DNA of 64,000 nt from Trichoplusia ni (taxonomy: Eukaryota; Arthropoda; Insecta; Lepidoptera; Noctuidae), in NCBI RefSeq assembly GCF_003590095.1, contig NC_039502.1:4255753-4319752 (forward strand). The letters are read 5' to 3'. Below the pieces are notes generated by a model. The model did not search any database. It saw only the letters and a list, made by a program, of their open reading frames with translations, and had not been told where the DNA came from. How positions within the stretch are numbered: the first letter of the stretch is position 1; the number at the start of each line of letters is the position of its first letter. Below are positions 60,661 through 64,000 of the stretch, piece after piece. The translations under genes were made by a program, and so were the position numbers.

Positions 60661-63228
60661 TATATTTTTCTGTTAAACCTAAAATAGCAGTATTTTTTTC
60701 TGCAGAGGCTAGTTGTGGAAGGAGATAGTAGATTACTCTAAAAATATAAAATTAACTTAATACATGGTTTCATAAAACAATATTAAATAAACATGAGAAT
60801 TAATAAAAAAAACATATTCTCAGAAAGTTTTGTAAACTAATATTGAGCGATCGTACTGGAAGTGTGAGTTGCGCGTGAGTTGATTCTACGAGTATATCTA
60901 CTCTTTGATTTCCTCATAAAACTAACTATTGTCAAGTGTAAAGAAAATAAAAACAAAGCTGCCGATAAAAAGGTTTGAATGTGAGCAAACAGCATTATAT
61001 CCAAAATCGAAAGATTTCAAAATAATTCTTTTATTTCATTTTTGGAACATAATTTTTCAATTAATATTATAATTGATTTCAACAAGAAAGAATTTGATAT
61101 TTACCAATTAAAAATAAAAGGCAGAACGGTAATCGTCGCTTTAACAACATAGCTAATTGAATCGAGATCTCGAGAGCCAGGAGTCCCGTGGGCGTATGGT
61201 ATTGATTTCCTATCTCTTTCTCTCCCGTTGTGCCACTTGTGTGTGAAAGAGAAAGGTATAGGGTTTACAATTGTATGGGGATAACAGCAGGTTTAAAATA
61301 GGGTTGCCATGCGGTCCAATGGACATGCAATCGATAATTTTATGTTTATGTGAATCATGTAGAAATAACAATTTAAATATTTTGATATTCTTGTGATAAA
61401 TATGGTTGTTATTCAATATTATAGTTACATTTCTATCTTTTCTGAGAAAAACTCTGCTATTTAAAAAGTCAATACTAAGCTTGTGACACAGAATATAGAT
61501 TTTCTACCAATTTATCATAATTAGGACACGGATTCCAAAAACCCCCATCAGCTTTGACATTTTTTAAAACTTATTTCTCAGATATTATTACACAGTTTGT
61601 AACAGAAATATCCCGCATAATCCCCAAAGCATTGTCTCTTTAAGTAGGATGGTTAACACTATTTACTGGGTACATCGACACAGGAGTATTTCCAGTAAGG
61701 TCCCTTTTGTCGCTATTATTTATGTGACTATTATTATTATCCTATTCATTTATGGAAACTAATTGAGTGTTTAAAGGTCTCTCAGCATTATCTTTTTTTA
61801 TTGTTTTTTATAATTTTCGATTTCATCTATTTTTTCTATGTATATCTTGGATGGATGTAATTTTGATGACCCGTCAGGACTGTTTAAATAATATATTGTA
61901 GTAGAATCCATTTATAAGTAGTCGTATTTCAATGTTAGCATTATTTATTATATTGTCACGATCTTAACTCAAAACTTGACTCTACAAAGTATCTTTAGGT
62001 ATTATATTATTGTAATAATGATATATATTATAGTGATATTTCCGTTTACAAGTTTGACAAGTACAAATTTTAGTAACATTTAGAAATATTGCTGTTGTTA
62101 ACTTATCTGCTTTACATATTTACTATCAACGATTTGAAATATTATTTCTTGCCTTCAAATATCAAATTTCTATTATTTTGTTTCCAATGAAATTTCAAAA
62201 CTGTATAAAGCCGTCTAACATTACCTGTCGATACCGAAGATATAGAAAAAAGTGTTATAAAAAAGGGATCAAAAACCATCTGCCTCGGTTTTGTGTTTCA
62301 AACACCGCTAATTGAAAAAGGTCTTTCGAATTTCGAATTATCACTTGAATCTAGATTTAGACCAATAAAATTTTGGTTTTAAGGGTGATGATATATAATT
62401 TCATTTGGTTTTATTTGTTTTATAGAAACGGTAGAATTCGATTTACAAGTGTTCAAAGTTTCGTTCATAAAATTGTTTAGGTTAAATTTGATTCAAGAAA
62501 ATTATGCTAGAATCATTTAATAATCATCAGTCAGGTTTATTTCGCTATTAAATCTGATATTTTGAATTTGATGTAAAGTTACGAGAGACTACCAGTTTAG
62601 AAAGTCTTAAGACCAAATCATGTTTCAGAAGGAGTTAAAGCCAAGATGAAGTAAAATTACACATTTTAATATCTCCCAAACTCTAAAGCTTCCGATGAAA
62701 ATAATTACACAGACAAAGCACACAAAGTTATTAATAGACTTTATTTATTTTCAGCCGACAAACAACCAATGGTAGTTAGTACAAAGGTATCTGTTGACCC
62801 AAATTAAACCATCAGATACATGCACCTTTCATTACCATGGAGGAATATACATAATTTAGAAAGCATTAAAACCAACAGATTAAGACTTGTAAACCAATGT
62901 AACGAAACAATCAAAATCCAACTATAGGTAACACACATAAGGTTGATTTTTGATGTTACTTTGTAAGCAATTTGTCTCAACGGAGTCCTGTAGTAACGAA
63001 ATTTATTACTAAGTATTAACTATTGATTACCAGGAATGGCTCGCGTTTGTACTAACAATTTATAATGAACAATCTCTGTTCTGTATGACCGCTCTATTAA
63101 TGGAAATATTTTTAATAATACGCTTAGCCTTAGTTGGGTTTTGATTTATTTATGAAAGTTGCTTTTAATGCCTCTATAACTTTCCTTATCTTTTAGCTTC
63201 TTTTACCTTGTATGTTCGGTATAATTTA

Positions 63229-63524
63229 TTATTTAAGTTTTGGAATTTCTTGAACAAAACTCTCAGTGGAATCCCTAAAGAAATCAACTGTCATTATTTT
63301 CAAAACAGAATCTACTGCTTTATTTACTACTGCAGCAACTATTTCGACAATTTGTAAAACGCCATCAGTATTGTATTTAACTATTCTAAATGTTTTAATT
63401 TGTGACGAAACGTAATTAGTTTTTGTCCAATTAATTGTTTCATTAACGATAGCCAGCATTGCATCATTTTTTTCTCATTTGACCACTTAATTACGTTTTC
63501 GCGAAGGGCAATCGTTTTTTTCAT
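63229..63524 (-). pseudogene. Coding-like terminal exon with a frameshift at an A7 run
   Basis: Minus strand: an ATG at 63524, after the acceptor-like AACAATAACAG, opens MKKTIALRENVIKWSNEKK. At an A7 run (about 63467-63473) the frame is lost by one base; the next frame continues NDAMLAIVNETINWTKTN and on for about 76 codons to TAA at 63229. Both parts show purine-first codon bias. AATAAA follows the stop within a few bases. The product is unrecognised, hydrophilic and about 97 residues if joined. It could be a real gene with an assembly error in the A run, or a young pseudogene. Confidence 0.35.
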
Positions 63525-63529
63525 TGCTG

Positions 63530-64000
63530 TTATTGTTGATTAAGTAATGACTTTTGGTAACGCCCATACTAAATTAATTATCATTTTAATTGGTTTCAAA
63601 TTGGTATATTATAAGAGGCTTAAACTTATTTAAATAAGAAGTAATTATAGTAACACGAAAAGATACAGACAAAGATATTGTATTTACAAAGAAATTTCTA
63701 TTTTTCAAAGCTATATCTAAATCAGTTCCATAAATAATCGCACCATTTATTTTTGCTAGATCGAATCTATAATAGTAAGACCCGACAAAAAGGAGGAAGA
63801 AATAACGAACGGATTCAGTACATTCACAAACCGTATTAATTTGGTATCAGCCACGTAATTCCAATAACATATATAACTGGTCCCAACAAAATATTACAAT
63901 ATGATTAACAAACAAACGTATTGAATTTAAAACCTTGATCCAATGACACAAGACTGAATCTTGATTATCAAAACAAGTAGGCCGTAATTACTTTATTGCG
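63530..64000. other. Right-end stretch with no recognisable gene
   Basis: AT-rich; no donor-bearing upstream exon for the 63.2-63.5 kb frame was found here. Confidence 0.4.

Larger units (their letters stand above)
58830..63220. other. Mostly non-coding stretch
   Basis: Apart from SINE and Helitron-like fragments at 60.0 and 60.5 kb I see no supported gene; the open frames are short and lack coding periodicity. Confidence 0.4.

Noticed and set aside
1..64000. CRISPR arrays, bacterial operons, rRNA genes
   Set aside because: No regularly spaced direct repeats, no dense ORFs with ribosome-binding sites, and no rRNA-like tracts; the window is animal nuclear DNA.

Overview
The window looks like nuclear DNA from a moth or butterfly (Lepidoptera). 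It is AT-rich, exons are short and sparse, introns end in GT/AG, and the DNA between genes is packed with short repeats. Several repeats look typically lepidopteran: about 240-280 bp Helitron-like elements (TC...CTAG, inserted between A and T), tRNA-derived SINEs, a truncated RTE-type LINE and an intact CR1/L2-like LINE. The species assignment is inference; no marker gene is present.

Left end (0.9-8.4 kb, minus strand): three small secreted-protein genes share one architecture. Each has a TATA box, a CATTCGT start-site motif 30-32 bases downstream, a tiny first exon ending in phase 0 inside the signal peptide, and one further coding exon. Two of them (4.69-5.18 kb and 7.28-7.86 kb) are tandem duplicates with promoter, intron, 3' end and flanking repeat in common; the third (0.92-1.50 kb) is a different acidic, Ser/Glu-rich protein. 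A perfect 26-bp foldback lies just beyond the duplicated block.

Middle (8.5-44 kb): mostly non-coding. A first coding exon lies at 22510-22984 on the plus strand, followed by a possible 46-base second exon at 24724-24769. There is also a perfect RFX X-box at 13.85 kb, a second hairpin at 14.7 kb, five well-bounded Helitron-like copies (one inside a SINE, two forming an inverted pair) and a 13-bp-TSD RTE insertion at 35.6 kb.

Right part (44.6-52.4 kb): a CpG-rich promoter and short first exon (44881-44953, phase 1), then a plus-strand block at 48.7-52.4 kb of coding-like segments broken by single stop codons, at least one apparent frameshift and a SINE. It looks like a decayed gene that I cannot identify.

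52.85-57.19 kb (minus strand): an apparently intact CR1/L2-type non-LTR retrotransposon with full ORF1 and ORF2. ORF1 ends exactly at the heptamer A AAA AAC followed by TAA. ORF2 lies in the -1 frame, is open across that heptamer, and has no AUG before the middle of its endonuclease domain. This points to expression of endonuclease/reverse transcriptase by -1 ribosomal frameshifting, and is the most striking feature of the window.

Right end: low-confidence small ORFs with signal-peptide-like starts (58.4-58.8 kb) and a coding-like minus-strand terminal exon with a frameshift at an A7 run (63.2-63.5 kb).
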